A DNA stretch of 64,000 bases from Beta vulgaris subsp. vulgaris (GCF_026745355.1 NC_079206.1:46116216-46180215), one strand, 5' to 3'; shown: positions 44,995 to 59,228, counted from the stretch's first letter. The notes: generated from the letters alone by a model not told the origin. Translations and numbers: made by a program.

Positions 44995-47471
44995 TGTAAC
45001 ACCCCGATAATTCTCTCTTTCTAGAAAATACTTTTATAACAAATCTAGAGAATTACCCAGGCATTATCGCCCGTGTGAAAACGTTTCGGCTTACTCAGAA
45101 TTTTGCAGCGGAAAACAATTACTAAAATAAAATCAACTTTATTAAACTTATGAAATAAATGACAACTGTTTCGAAACTAAAGCACACCAACTAAAAATCT
45201 CAAACTTAAGTAAAGATGTCCCTACGAAAACAACTTCAACTATACTAAGTATAAGCCTCTCCATTCCAGATTCCCAATGCAATGCATCTGCAAACCTGTA
45301 ATATCAATGCAATACTGACTCTGCTCACCAGAAAGATCACCACAGGATCAATAGGCAAAGCCATGATCACACACACAAACACGCACGTAATCAGCAAAGC
45401 TGAGTACTACATATCAGGCATAAATAATCCTAAACATGATACTACAACATAAATAATAATAAGCATATAACAAACTGCAGATGACTCTTACTGAACTAGA
45501 CTCTAAACTTTTATTTCTTCTTTAATGGAATAGTTATGGGACGAGTTGTCTATACTGAAGTAGGAGATATGGAGTACCACATATCCAAATGACCTGCGAT
45601 ATCGAGGAACCTTTGAGCTAAAAAGGAAAGGTGATCAATCCAATCCTAGGAAAATACATATCACGGCGGACTATGTATCCCAACCCTTAGTGTCCAACTC
45701 TAGACGTGCACCAGTCTAAAGTCTATAACCTATCTCGTTTCACTTTACGTTGCATTCATTTTATACTTGTGTTGACACCAACCAAGCACAACAACATATA
45801 TAACTAATAATCACATAAATCACAAAACTCCTTTTTATCTTAGAATTAACAAGTTCACAACTTATCATTCAAGACTCTTTTAACTTCTTTTATTCTTTCT
45901 AACTTGCCTGTTGAACCTAGCCAACAGTAAACTGTACCTTTATTAGGTATAACTCATAATTACCAAATAAGATCCACGGTTCTTATAAGATAAATAAATA
46001 ATCTCAAAGAATCTATGTAACACATGATTCCAATTTACTTACATTAATTCACTCACGAATTAATACCAAACTAAACTTATCTGCTTGCATCAAACTTCCA
46101 TACAAACAATCTTACTTATACATATTCTTAGTTTACATGTAGCACACAGGCAAGTAACATGTAAAGCAATTTCAGTAAATCATATATATGAACAACAAGG
46201 TCCTATACATGATACTACAAAATAAAAAATCCCTAAGCATGTTTCTAACCATATAGCACGTAGACTATGTACGTACCTTGTATAAACGCAACGGTAGGCC
46301 ACTTTTATGTCTAAAAGTCCCCTACTATGAATTCTCCGCCTAAAACAATAAAATAATCAAGTAAATACTTGAACTAAAAAAAATACAGCAACTTTAAAAC
46401 GTCCCAAACCTTTTTCTCTTTAAAAATCGTTTTTATAATTTAACTCTCGTTATTTTTAATCCCTAGTATAGTACAACTATTCAAGTGATTAAAAATCATT
46501 AAAAACCTTAAAATACTAACTTTATGACTTTCCAGCATTTATAAAATTTTCTAAACTTCTGAAAATATTTTAAATGATATAAAAATCGTATTCAATCAAA
46601 ATTCATATTCATACTCTAAATATACGTTCCTAGTGATTTAAAACCCTAAAAACCATATCTTTCATGATTAAAACTAAAAATAATAAATCTGAATTTTTTT
46701 TTCTTTTATACATATGAATCGAAAATATATTCTTCATAATAAATGATAACTCAAATCATAATCATGTAAATAGTAAATAAAAATAACAATAAAATTAGAC
46801 TTTAATGGAATCTTAAGGAGAAGTAAAGAAAACAACCAAATAAAGGAGGAAGGCAGCGCCGGACTGAAGGCAGCAGCAAGGAGGCGGCAGCAAGTTTTGG
46901 CTTCAAGAAATATTTGTGACGTTTCTTGTTCAACAAGAAACGTTACTTAGCGAAGAAGAAAACGATTTTTGAGAGAAAAAGATGAACTCACGCACAAAGA
47001 AGAGGAGAGAGAAAATGTCGAGTGAGGGAGAAGTATGAAGGACGTGAATTGAAGAAAATAATTGGTGGGATAAAAATTGGGTTTTAGGATATTTACAAAA
47101 GGCTAATCCTTTTGGTTAGGAAAAGAGATAAGATTAGAATTTAGGAAAAGAGATAAGATTTAAAATTATTTGATGACTAAAAGATGACACTTAGGACTTT
47201 AATCATCAAATAGACTCTTTCCTTTTTATCCTTTTGGAGTTTCGATTCCATTAACTTCTTTTAAATAATATTTTTAATCTTAAACTTTTATTAAACATGC
47301 TTAATTAAAACATTTCAATTTATTAAGTATGAAAATATTTTTAGTTGACTTTTAAAAATAGTCAACCCTTTTTAAAAGTCAAATCATTTTCCAAACTCAT
47401 TTGGATTTAAATATAATTACATAAATACTTAATATATTTATGAAAATCCTTTAAAAATGTGGGGGATTACA
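44995..47471 (-). repeat. Gypsy B 3' LTR (left copy)
   Basis: Plus-strand ends TGTAACACCCCGATAATT and GTGGGGGATTACA. The adjacent polypurine tract on the minus strand is AAGGGGGGTAGAC. Differs from the right copy mainly by single-base deletions. Contains a hairpin at 46,919-46,943. Confidence 0.9.
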
Positions 47472-50400
47472 GTCTACCCCCCTTAAAAGAAGTTTCGTCC
47501 CGAAACTTAACACAAAACCCTCGTGCTTTCGAAAGTTTGAACTCATCATTTCGAAAATTTTGAAGAAAGGTAGTGCTCTCGTGCACTTTCCCATTTTTAA
47601 AACACTTGTGTTACTTATGAACACTTTTCTTATGCGGAGACTCTACTTCTTTTGCACTAACATGTGCAAATTGCCCAACATAGGCATACATATACATGAA
47701 AATCTCATAAAAATAGACAAAAAGCGCGAAATTTATCGCATTCTACCCCCCTTAAAGAAAACGAGTTACGCCCTCGTAACTCACCTCAAGGAATAGGTCT
47801 GGATACTTTTTCTTCATATCCTCTTCGGCTTCCCACGTTGCCTCTTCTGACTCGTGGTTAGACCAAAGAACTTTGACAATATGAACATCCTTGTTACGCG
47901 TACTACGCACTTTCCTGTCGAGAATCTTGACAGGTCTTTCCTCATAAGTGAGGCTACTATCTATCTGACTCGTTCAGGCTCTAACACATGGCGCTCATCA
48001 GGGATATAGCGCTTCAATTGGGATATATGAAACACATCATGCATCTTTTCAAATCCATTGGCAATGCCAATCTATAAGCTACTTTCCCAATGCGCTCCAA
48101 AATCTCATATGGGCCTACATATTTAGCACTCAGCTTGCCCTTTTTCCCAAATCTCATAACGCCTTTGGTGGGTGATACTTTCAGGAATACTTTATCACCT
48201 ACAGCGAACTCATCTTCGCGCCGTTTTAAGTCTGCATAACTCTTCTGCCTATCTTGCGCAGCTTGAATTCGAGCCTGAATCAATCTAACGTTCTTGACGG
48301 TCTCCTCAATGAATTCTGTCCCCAAAACTACATTCTCACTATACATTCCAGCAAATGGGACTTCTACACTTCCGTCCATATAACGCCTCAAAAGGTGCCA
48401 TCTGTTACTCGCATGGTAACTATTATTGTAAGAGAACTCAATCAAATCTAATTGGTCCTCCCAACTTCCTTGAAAATCTATAGCACAAGCTCGCAACATA
48501 TCCTCCATAGTTTGGTTAGTCCTCTCAGTCTGACCATCGGTCGCAGGGTGAAAGGCGGTACTCATCTTTAATGTTGTCCCAAGGTTTGATTGACCTTCTT
48601 CCAAAACTTAGATAGAAATCTAGAGTCACGATCCGAAATAATGTCCTTTGGACTCCGTGCAATCTACTACATGCTTGATATAGGTTGTAGCGAGTTGCTT
48701 CTTCTTCCATGTCTCCTTAATAGGTATGAAAACAGCGGACTTGGTCAGTCTATCCACTATAACCCAAATGGTATCATTTCCACTCCTCGACTTGGGTAAG
48801 GCAGTCACAAAGTCCATAGAAATCGAATCCCACTTCCATCCAGGAACCTCTAGTGGTTGGACTTTCCCCATGGGCCTCTTATGGTCTATCTTCACTTTCT
48901 GACAGGTTAGACACTTAGACACATACTCAGCTACTTTCGCTTCATGTTCGGCCACCAATATATCACCTTAAGATCCTTATACAACTTGTCACCCCCAGGG
49001 TGCACAGAATACGGAGTATTATGCCCCTCATCCATAAGACGTCTCTTAAGGTCATTGCACTTCTGTGGTACACACCATCTCCCTTTAAACCTTAGACTCC
49101 CATCATCATGAATCTTGAAGTCTACTTCCTTACCTTGCTTCATTTTCTCTTTATCTTATCTAGATGCTCATCCCCACTTGACCCTCAATGATCTCATCGA
49201 AAACTGACACTCCCAAAGAAAGATTACTAAGTCTAGCCTCTTTCCCCAGGATTTAAAATTTCTAGGTTCAACCTTTGCATATCTCTACAAACACTCCTCA
49301 GGGACTATCAAAGCACTCAAGCTATGACTCGATTTCCGACTCAAGGCGTCAGCAACCACATTTGCTTCCCCTCATGATACTGGATGTCTAGATCATAATC
49401 CTTAATCAACTCTAGCCATCTTCTTTGCCTCATATTCAAGTCTTTTTGGGTAAATATGTACTTCAAGCTCTTATGGTCTGTGAATATCTTGCAAGTTGCC
49501 CCATAAAGATAATGTCTCCAAATCTTCAATGCAAACACTATGGCAGCTAACTCTAGATCATGGGTAGGGTAATTAGCCTCATAAGGTTTCAGTTGACGCG
49601 ATGCATAAGCTATTACCTTACCATTCTGTTGCAATACACAACCCAAACCATTCTTCGAAGCATCACTATAGACCTCAAATCCCTCATTCCCATCAGGTAG
49701 GGTTAAGACAGGTGCAGTGGTTAAACGATCCTTTAAGATCTGGAAAGCTTCCTCACACTTCTCATTCCACTCGAACTTGGACTCCTTTTTCATTAAATTA
49801 GTCATAGGTCTCGCTATCTTCGAGAAATCCCTCACAAATCTCCTATAATAGCCAGCTAAACCCAAGAAACTTCTAATGTCAGTCACACTCTTTGGAGTTG
49901 GCCACTCACTCACAGCTTGAATCTTAGCAGGATCTACAGAGACTCCTTCCTTAGACACAAAATGACCCAAGAATGCTACTTTCTCCAAACGAAACTCACA
50001 CTTAGAGAACTTGGCATATAGTTGGTTCTTCCTCAAGGTTTCCAAGATAATCCTCAAATGTTCATCATGCTCGGTTTCATTCCTCGAATATATCAAAATG
50101 TCATCAATGAAAACCACTACGAACTTATCTAAAAACTCATGAAAGATTCTATTCATCAAGTCCATAAATATAGCAGGAGCATTGGTTAACCCAAATGGCA
50201 TTACAGTGAACTCGTAGTGACCATAACGCGTTCTAAAGGCAGTCTTAGGTACATCCTTATCAGCTACCCTCAATTGATGATATCCTGAACGTAAGTCAAT
50301 CTTCGAGAACACACTCGCTCCATTAGTTGATCGAATAGGTCATCTATTCTAGGCAAAGGGTACTTGTCTTTGATGGTAACATTATTCAACTCCCTATAGT

Positions 50401-50960
50401 CTATACATATCTCATACTCCCATCCTTTTTCTTCACGAACAAAACAGGAGCTCCCCAAGGCGATGCACTAGGTCTGATATAACCTTTATCTAAAAGTTCT
50501 TGCAATTGTGTCTTTAACTCACTCATCTCAGGAGGTGCCATTCTATAAGGTGCCTTAGATATAGGTGCAGTTCCAGGAACTAAGTCTATGGTAAACTCAA
50601 CGGCTCTTGCAGGCGGCATACCTGAAATTTCACTCGGAAATACGTCCATAAACTCATTCACAATTGGAACATCCTCAAGCTTCACTTTTACTTCTTTACT
50701 CACATCCTTTTGAATCTCACAATCGATATTGGCCTTATAAAGACTTAACTAGTTCATCCCAAGAATCACATCTAGGTCTCCCAAATTGAATTCTATTAAG
50801 TCAGATGGAAATACAAAGCCTCCTATCTTCAAAGGCAGATTTCTAAACAACTTGGTATACCTTATGATTTCTCCAATAGAAATACTAATAGACAAGTCAA
50901 TCACTTCAAAATCTACTAAGCCCAATTGAATTTCCTAAATCAAACCTTGCTCAAATCACC
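47472..50960 (-). pseudogene. Gypsy B pol, multiply frameshifted
   Basis: Read on the minus strand: a protease end (DVILGMN then a stop where W is expected, about 50,770), reverse transcriptase start (50,703-50,401), RT core [14 protein letters not shown] and the [12 protein letters not shown] active site, RNase [13 protein letters not shown] (50,312-49,341), integrase zinc finger and core (49,143-48,626), SYNNSYHASN, the GPYEIL module (48,604-48,014), and a chromodomain-like VKVLWSNHESEEATWE about 47,800-47,870. Breaks fall at about 50,418, 50,310, 49,345, 48,940 and 48,615. Several look like single-base losses. Confidence 0.85.
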
Positions 50961-51500
50961 GAGCCTTTAACTCCTCAATGGTCATTACCTCAAATGGAAA
51001 TCTAGACAATGCTAGAACTTGCTATAATACTTAGAGATAGTCATACTTCTCATCCTAAGTTTTGTAAACTCTTGGGCCCTTTCTTTCTCATAAAAGCAGG
51101 GTAAAACTTTTCTCTTAAAGAGACAATAAAGGATTCCAAAATAAACTCTTTCATAATACTGAGTCTAGTCTCATTCTCTTTACATCATAAGTCGGTCTAA
51201 TCTTTCGGATACAGTATAACTTGACCTACTTTAACACTCTCAGGACAGTTCACGACCTCAAAATCTTTTCAAACTCACTAATCCGACTCTCTAAGAGGAT
51301 AAAGTCAGCTTACCCCTTAAGGTACGACGGTTTATTCTTAGCTAGTCTCTCCAACATGTCCCAGCAGAATCGGGACACTGAACTTTAATTTTTCGAGTCA
51401 AATTCTTTGCCAACAGGCGAATAGCAGATGCTAAGGCATCATTACTGTTTGACGCTCTTCTTCGCGACTGAAATCTAACGTAACTTTACTTTGAGTTCCA
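50961..51500 (-). pseudogene. Gypsy B gag, decayed
   Basis: In shifting minus-strand frames it reads gag-like phrases: EFEKIFEVVNCPESVKV-type, KENETRL, SLREKFYPAFMRK and LALSRFPFEV. These match the capsid-region pattern of chromovirus gag (FYPxxxR...ALSRFAPE) but no frame is open for more than a few dozen codons. Confidence 0.6.
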
Positions 51501-53093
51501 GCATAACTTACATGTCCATCTAATAAGGCAACACTTGATTTGATCATTAAAGATCGCATCAACAAACAATTCCACTAAGTTCCAACATGAAGTGTTCTCT
51601 AATAATCACATAATCGTTCATGTAAAATATATTCACATCAACGTGCAAGTAGAAACAAGCAAGCAAGAATATAATCACATGATCAAAAGAATAATAATAA
51701 AAAAAATATTCCCATCACGTGTCTAGAATAAATTCTTACTCACTCATATAAAGAAATAATAATTCTATTCCTCAATCGATAATAAGAATATTTTCCCAAT
51801 CCAAAAAAACCAACTTATTCCTCAATAATATAAAGAATACTTAATAAGAAAATTTAAACCATTATAGCTTGACTACTTTCCAACAACTAATCTTAAAGCA
51901 TAAATAAATACTCTATAGAGTTACATTATCATTCATATCCTTATTTCCTTTATACGGAGTAACATTTCATCTCCAAAGTCTCCAAAGTCTTCACTATAAT
52001 AATAATAATAATAACTTGAGTTCCTAGATCTAGTAGATCTTCAAATACTTTTGGATTGATGTCCATTTCATCCATCTCTAAAACACTCACATCGCTCAGA
52101 TAAAGTCTCCAAATAACATTGTAGATGTCCTTTCAAGTTTGCACTCTAGTACAATCAAACTCTTGAATTACTTCATATATCACTAACAGGGATGCCTACT
52201 TTTAACCATAATGCATACTGATCTCCAGGCTAATGTAACTATAACTTCGAGGCTCATGACATCGAACATTCTCATCATCACTCAATATAATTGGGTTATG
52301 ATGTTCCTACTCTATTAACTTGCCTGACAATTCTATTAACTTGTCTGGCAGACATGGTTAGGGATCTACAACAAATAAACCATAATGGTTTAGCACTCTT
52401 CCTAGCGTGTTCCCACCAAAAATCAAAGGGTACACAAAACAAAGGCATGTAAAATATAACACCTTAACATGCAAGAAGGATGTAACAATTAGCAGAGAAG
52501 AAAAACATTCATGCATCGTTAGCAGGGAAGAAAAATAATAATGCACTTATTTGCAGGGAAGAAAATAATGATGATGCTGAACTAATTTTTCAATGCAGGC
52601 ATATAATATTTCTATCCTATATGCCCTTCTTATACTACCCATTCTCACAATGTCATGCTATAAACCTTAAAGGCATGAAAAATAATGCAGACACTTTTTA
52701 CAAATACATTACTTTTGTGCCTAAAATAATTTTTCGAAAAAATTTGGACTCCCAGGTTACTCGAAAAAAAAATGTTACTCGAAATTTTTTTTTTTTTTCG
52801 GACTCAGCACGTTTTTCGAATTTTTTTTTTTTTTCGGACTCCTCAACCTTTCGAAAAACACAAATTTCGAACCTCAATTTCCGAAAAATTTCGGTTCTTT
52901 AAAAAAAAAATTTTGATCCTCAAAATATTTTTGTCTCACTTTTCGAAATGAAACGTAGGAGCATACTAAGGTTTCCTTCAAATAACCCATAAGCTAGGTA
53001 ACTTAAAACTAAAGTCACTTAATAAGCTAGTTAGTTAGGCGCCTATAAGTCTTAAACTAACCTAAAGCTCCCAGATACCACTTTGTAACACCC
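51501..53093 (-). other. Gypsy B leader region
   Basis: Between gag and the 5' LTR. No coding features. It includes homopolymer-rich sequence at 52,735-52,920 with repeated CGAAAAA/TTTTTCG phrases. The primer site next to the LTR (53,075-53,090) reads TGGTATCTGGGAGC on the minus strand, which differs from the initiator-methionine site of element A. Confidence 0.5.
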
Positions 53094-55604
53094 CGATAAT
53101 TCTCTCTTTCTAGAAAATACTTTTATAACAAATCTAGAGAATTACCCAGGCATTATCGCCCGTGTGAAACGTTTCGGCTTACTCAGAATTTTGCAGCGGA
53201 AAACAATTACTAAAATAAAATCAACTTTATTAAACTTATGAAATAAATGACAACTGTTTCGAAACTAAAGCACACCAACTAAAAATCTCAAACTTAAGTA
53301 AAGATGTCCTACGAAAACAACTTCAACTATACTAAGTATAAGCCTCTCCATTCCAGATTCCCAATGCAATGCATCTGCAAACCTGTAATATCAATGCAAT
53401 ACTGACTCTGCTCACCAGAAAGATCACCACAGGATCAATAGGCAAAGCCATGATCACACACACAAACACGCACGTAATCAGCAAAGCTGAGTACTACATA
53501 TCAGGCATAAATAATCCTAAACATGATACTACAACATAAATAAGAATAAGCATATAACAAACTGCAGATGACTCTTACTGAACTAGACTCTAAACTTTTA
53601 TTTCTTCTTTAAATGGAATAGTTATGGGACGAGTTGTCTATACTGAAGTAGGAGATATGGGAGCTACCACATATTCCAATTGACCTGCGATATCGAAGAA
53701 CCTTTGAGCTAAAAAGGAAGGTGATCAATCCAATCCTAGGAAAATACATATCACGGCGGACTATGTATCCCAACCCTTAGTGTCCAACTCTAGACGTGCA
53801 CCAGTCTAAAGTCTATAACCTATCTCGTTTCACTTTACGTTGCATTCATTTTATACTTGTGTTGACACCAACCAAGCACACAACATATATAACTAATAAT
53901 CACATAAATCACAAAACTCCTTTTTATCTTAGAATTAACAAGTTCACAACTTATCATTCAAGACTCTTTTAACTTCTTTTATTCTTTGCTAACTTGCCTG
54001 TTGAACCTAGCCAACAGTAAACTGTACCTTTATCTAGGTATAACTCATAATTACCAAATAAGATCCACGGTTCTTATAAGATAAATAAATAATCTCAAAG
54101 AATCTATGTAACACATGATTCCAATTTACTTACATTAATTCACTCACGAATTAATACCAAAACTAAACTTATCTGCTTGCATCAAACTTCCATACAAACA
54201 ATCTTACTTATACATATTCTCAGTTTACATGTAGCACACAGGCAAGTAACATGTAAAGCAATTTCAGTAAATCATATATATGAACAACAAGGTCCTATAC
54301 ATAATACTACAAAATAAAAACATCCCTAAAGCATGTTTCTAACCATATAGCACGTAGACTATGTACGTACCTTGTATAAACGCAACGGTAGGCCACTTTT
54401 ATGTTCTAAAAGTCCCCTACTATAAATTCTCCGCCTACAACAATAAAATAATCAAGTAAATACTTGAACTAAAAAAATACAGCAACTTTAAAACGTCCCA
54501 AACCTTTTAAACGTCTTTAAAATCGTTTTTATAATTTTAAAATCTCGTTATTTTTAATCCCTAGTATAGTACAAATATTCTAGTGATTAAAAATCATTAA
54601 AAGCCTTAAAATACTAACTTTCTGAATTTCCAGCATTTATAAAATTTTCTAAACTTTCTGAAAATATTTTAAATGTATATAAAAATCGTATTTCAACCAA
54701 AATTCATATTCATACTCTAAATATACGGTTTCTAGTGATTTAAAACCCTAAAAATCATATCTTTCATGATTAAAACTAAAAATAATAAATCTGAAATTTT
54801 TTTCTTTTATACATATGAGGACCGAAACTAATTTCTTCATAATAAATAATAACTCAAATCATATCATGTAAATAGTAATAAAATAACAATAAAAATTAGG
54901 ACTTTAATGGAATCTTAAGGGAGAAGTAAAGAAAACAACCGAAATCGGAGGAGGAAGGGCAGCGCCGGACTGAAGGGCAGCAGCAAGGATGGCGGCAGCA
55001 AGATTTTGGCTTCAAGAAAATATTTGTGACGTTTCTTGTTCAACAAGAAACGTTACTTAGCGAAGAAGAAAACGATTTTTGAGAGAAAACGATGAACTCA
55101 CGCACAAAGAAGGAGGAGAGAGAAAATGTCGAGTGAGGGAGAAGTATGAAGGACGTGATTTTTGAAGAAAATAATTGGGTTGGATAAAATAATTGGGTTT
55201 TAGGATATTTACAAAAAGACTAATCCTTTTTGGTTTAGGAAAAGAGATAAGATTAGAATTTAGGAAAGAGATAAGATTTAAAATTTATTGATGACTAAAA
55301 AGATGATCAACTTAGGACTTTAATCATCAATATGACTCTTTTTCTTTTTATCCTTTTAGGAGTTTCGATTCGATTAAACTTCTTTTTAAATAAATATTTT
55401 TTATGTTTAAAGCTTTTATTAAGATATGCTTAATTAAAACATTTTCAATTTTATTAAGTCATGCAAAATATTTTTAGTTGACTTTTAAAAATAGTCAACC
55501 CTTTTTAAAAGTCAAACCATTTCCAAACTCATTTGGATTTAAATATAATTAAATAAATACTTTAATATATTTAAGAAAATCCTTTAAAGATGTGGGGGAT
55601 TACA
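53094..55604 (-). repeat. Gypsy B 5' LTR (right copy)
   Basis: 2,511 bp, same termini as the left copy. Contains the same 12-bp-arm hairpin (55,029-55,053). Confidence 0.9.
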
Positions 55605-55609
55605 GTAGC

Positions 55610-58269
55610 TGCATGAAATGCAGTACTCAGCTTCAACTTCGAACCAAATGCCTCTTGCAAAGCAGTCCAGAAATGGGATAGGAATCGTGGATCAGGGTCA
55701 GAGACAATGTCTTTGGGAACCCCATGAAGACGAATGATCTCATTAGCATAAAGCTTCAGCTAACTCTTCCATACACCAAGTGTTCTTCATCGCAATAAAA
55801 CGAGCCACTTTGGTCAACCGATCCACAATCACCCACACAACATTCAATCCACCAGCAGCTTTGGGCAAACCCATCACGAAATCCATCGAGATCGAGGCGT
55901 ACTTCCAAGCAGGAATAGGCAAAGGTTGCAACAAACCACCAGGCGTCTGATGCTCGATTTTCACCTTCTGACAGATCAAACACCTAGCCATGAACTCGAC
56001 AATCTCTCTCTTCATACCAGGCCACCAAAAATTAGCCTTCAGATCCTTATAAAGCTTGTCACCCCCAGGATGAACGGAATAAGGAGTACTATGAGCTTCC
56101 TCGAGAATCTTTCTCTTAAGTTCACCATCATTAAGCACACACCAACTCCCCATAAACGTCAAGCTATCATCAGCACAGATCTCAAAATTCTCTGCACGAC
56201 CTTGCATATTTGCTTCACGGATCTTCTCTAGCTTCGGATCACCTTTTTCCTTGCTTCTTAACTCCTGGAACAACTCAGGCTCAGCACTCATGGAACCCAG
56301 CAAAGCAGACACATCACCCTGAGGAACAACCTCGATATCAAGCTTGCGAAACTCTTCACACAATTCACGAGGCACCACCATAACAACGTTTAATGAATGC
56401 TTACTCTTGCGACTCAAAGCATCCGCTACTTTATTCGCCTTACCCTCTTGGTAATCCAAGGTCAGATCATAATCCTTGATCAATTCAAGCCACCTTCTCT
56501 GCCTTATGTTAAGATCACACTAAGTGAAGATGTACTTCAGGCTCTTGTGGTCAGTATACACCTTACACGGAACACCATACAGATAGTGTCACCATATCTT
56601 TAGTGCAAACACCACAACCGCTAATTCCAGATCATGGGTCGGGTAATTCCTCTCATGCACCTTCATATGCCTCGAACCATAGGCTATTACTTTCCCTTGC
56701 TGCATCAAAACACAACCCAGACCATTCTTCGATGCATCACTGAACACTTCATACCCAACGTCCTCAGATGGCAGGATAAGAACATGAGCAGAGGTCAAAC
56801 TCTTTTTCAGCTTCAGAAATGCCCCTTCACAATCCTCAGACCAGATGAACTTGCAATCCTTGCGCATCAAGAGAGTCAGAGGTTGAGCTATCTTGGGGAA
56901 ATTTTGTACGAACCTCCTATAATAACCAGCCAGACCCAGAAAACTCCGAATCTCGGTCACATTCTTAGGATTCTGCCACTCGACAACAACCTTGATTTTA
57001 GCGGGATCCACCTTGACTCCTTCCTTGTTGATTACATGCCCTAGAAAAGCAACTTCCTTCAGCCATAACTCGCACTTAGACAGCTTTGCGAACCACTTTT
57101 GCTTGCACAGAACATCCAACACCAGTCTCAAATGCTTCTCATGCTCCTTCTCATCCTTAGAGTAAATGAGAATATCATCGATAACACACAACCACACAAG
57201 TATCCAAGTACTCGTGGAAAGAGCGACTCATTTGATCCATGAAAATTGCAGGAGCATTCGTGAGACCAAAAGGCATCACTTCAAATTCATAGTGCCCATA
57301 CCTGGTGCGAAAAGCAGTCTTCGGAATATCCTCCTTCTTCACAGGAATTTGATGATATCCGGATCTCAGATCGATCTTGGAAAATACCCCAGCACCTTTT
57401 AATTGATCAAACAGATCTTCAATGCGAGGCAATGGATATTTATTCTTGATCGTGACCTTATACAGCTCACGGTAATCGATGCACAGACGCATACTCCCGT
57501 CTTTCTTCTTGACAAACAGAACAGGAGCACCCCAAGGAGAAACACTAAGCCTTATGAAGACCTTATCTATCAACTCTTGCAATTGAGTCTTCACCTCTTG
57601 TAATTCAGACGACGCCATTCTATACGGAGCCTTGGATATAGGAGCAGTACCCGGTACTAAATCAATGCAGAACTCTACATCTCTTTCAGGAGGAATACCT
57701 GACAACTCTTCAGGAAATCCATCAGGATAATCCCGAACTACCGGAATACTCTCGAGCTGATCTTCAGATGACAAATCCTTCACCATGCAAAAGTATACCA
57801 CATCACCTTTTTGACGCATCTTCCGCATTCTCAGAGTGGAAACCCACTTAACACCCTTCTTCACTACCACACCAGAATAAGAAATCCTTTTTCTCTTAGA
57901 ATCTCGGAGCAGCACCTTCTGATCACGGCACTGAACGCAGGCATGATACTTCAATAACCAATCTATTCCAAGGATCACATCAAACTCTGACATAGGAAAC
58001 TCCTTAAGATCGGCTGGCAACTCAGAACCTAGAATACTAACAGGCACACCCTTGAACTCAGAATGACAGGGATAATTCTCACCAGACGGAAGAGATATTA
58101 GGGACTTAATAGGAGATCTAGAGGAAAGATTAGCTTTTCGAACAAAGGAACTAGCAACAAAAGACACTGTAGCATCAGTATCAAACAAAACAAAAGCAGG
58201 GATATTATTTACAAGAAAAGTACCAGAGATGACATCAGGATGGACATCGGCTTCACCTTGCGTCATCAC
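55610..58269 (-). pseudogene. Gypsy A protease, RT, RNase H and integrase core
   Basis: 58,269-57,175: protease with [10 protein letters not shown], where the catalytic DTG has become DTD, the DVILGIDWL segment, then RT from [10 protein letters not shown] to [15 protein letters not shown] frameshift near 57,180 precedes [11 protein letters not shown] (RT active site, first residue V instead of Y/F). RNase [13 protein letters not shown] ends at a TGA after FALKIW (56,589). 56,483-55,743: RNase H tail, integrase HHCC finger (H..H..CLICQ) and core start MDFVMGLPKA, DRLTKVARFI. The core runs on to the insertion point of B. Confidence 0.85.
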
Positions 58270-58350
58270 ATAAATCCTGTTCTTCGGAGGAGCAGAAGAA
58301 CTAACTAGCTTAGCAGGACCAGCAGACGGAGCTCTAGGATTCTTAGAACA

Positions 58351-59228
58351 CTAGAAAGACTTGTGCCCTACTTCCTTGCAATAGAAACAAACGACAGTCG
58401 ATCCATCACAGTTCTTCCCCGGATGAGCAGCCTTACCACAGATTCGACACTTGCTCGGATCAAAACTCGGACGATAACTAGATTCAGAACCCTGTTGATA
58501 ACCCCCTCGACCAGACGGCTCATACCTCGGCTTCTTGGCCGGGAACTGAACATAGGTAACAGCAGGCTTCTTAGCAGCAGCCGCCTTAGTAGAATCTTCC
58601 TCTCTCAAAGAGGCATGAATACTCAGAGCTATCTCATAGGCTCCCTGGAAAGTCGAAGCACCCGAACTGAAAACATGGGTCCTCACCCTAGGATCCATTT
58701 TCTTGATGTACCTTTTTACTCGCTCAGCTTCAGTAGGTACAATTGTGGTAGCAAATCGGGAAAGCTCGGTGAACTTATCAATGTACTCCTGCACACTCAG
58801 AGTACCATGAGACAGAGTTAAGAACTCTTCCTGCTTCTGCCAACGGAGCTCGTCAGGATAAAACCTCTCCTTCAACTTAACACGAAACTCATCCCATCCA
58901 AATCCCGGTGTAGCCATGCAGCTTGCACGAACAATACTCCACCAGTTATCAGCTTCCATCTTCAGATAATAGGTACCAATAGACACCATTTCAACAGCAG
59001 GGCATCCAGTAGCAGCAAACAGCTTCTCCATCTCCCTTATCCACCCTTCTAGCACAACAGGATCAGAAGTCCCGTCAAAAGTAGGCGGACGGTGACGGTC
59101 AAACCGATCAAAGTCAGATTGCCCACTAGGCGGAGCAGAAGATCGATTAGCCATAGCTATGATACAAGCGCTTGACACCTTTTCCGGACAGCCTCTTTTC
59201 TAGCACTAGCCATACCTCGAGGCGGCAT
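58351..59228 (-). pseudogene. Gypsy A gag, frameshifted
   Basis: Probable start ATG at 59,228 (MPPRGMASARKEAVRKR), then a frameshift near 59,180 into a 275-codon frame. The capsid (retrotransposon gag) pattern is clear: FDGTSDPVVLEGWIREMEKL, FRVKLKERFYPDELRWQKQ, ELSRFATTIVPTE. Two zinc knuckles follow, CRICGKAAHPGKNC and CFYCKEVGH, the second cut by a stop after HKSF. It forms the RNA-packaging core in this family. Confidence 0.85.

Larger units (their letters stand above)
44995..55604 (-). mobile_element. Ty3/gypsy chromovirus B, nested in A
   Basis: A 10.6-kb minus-strand element inserted into the integrase of A. LTRs of 2,477 and 2,511 bp flank 5.6 kb of internal sequence. The target duplication is GTAGC (55,605-55,609), with a one-base change at left (ATAGC, 44,990-44,994). 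The uninterrupted site is present at 63,078-63,082. pol is recognisable, gag is heavily shifted. Confidence 0.9.
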
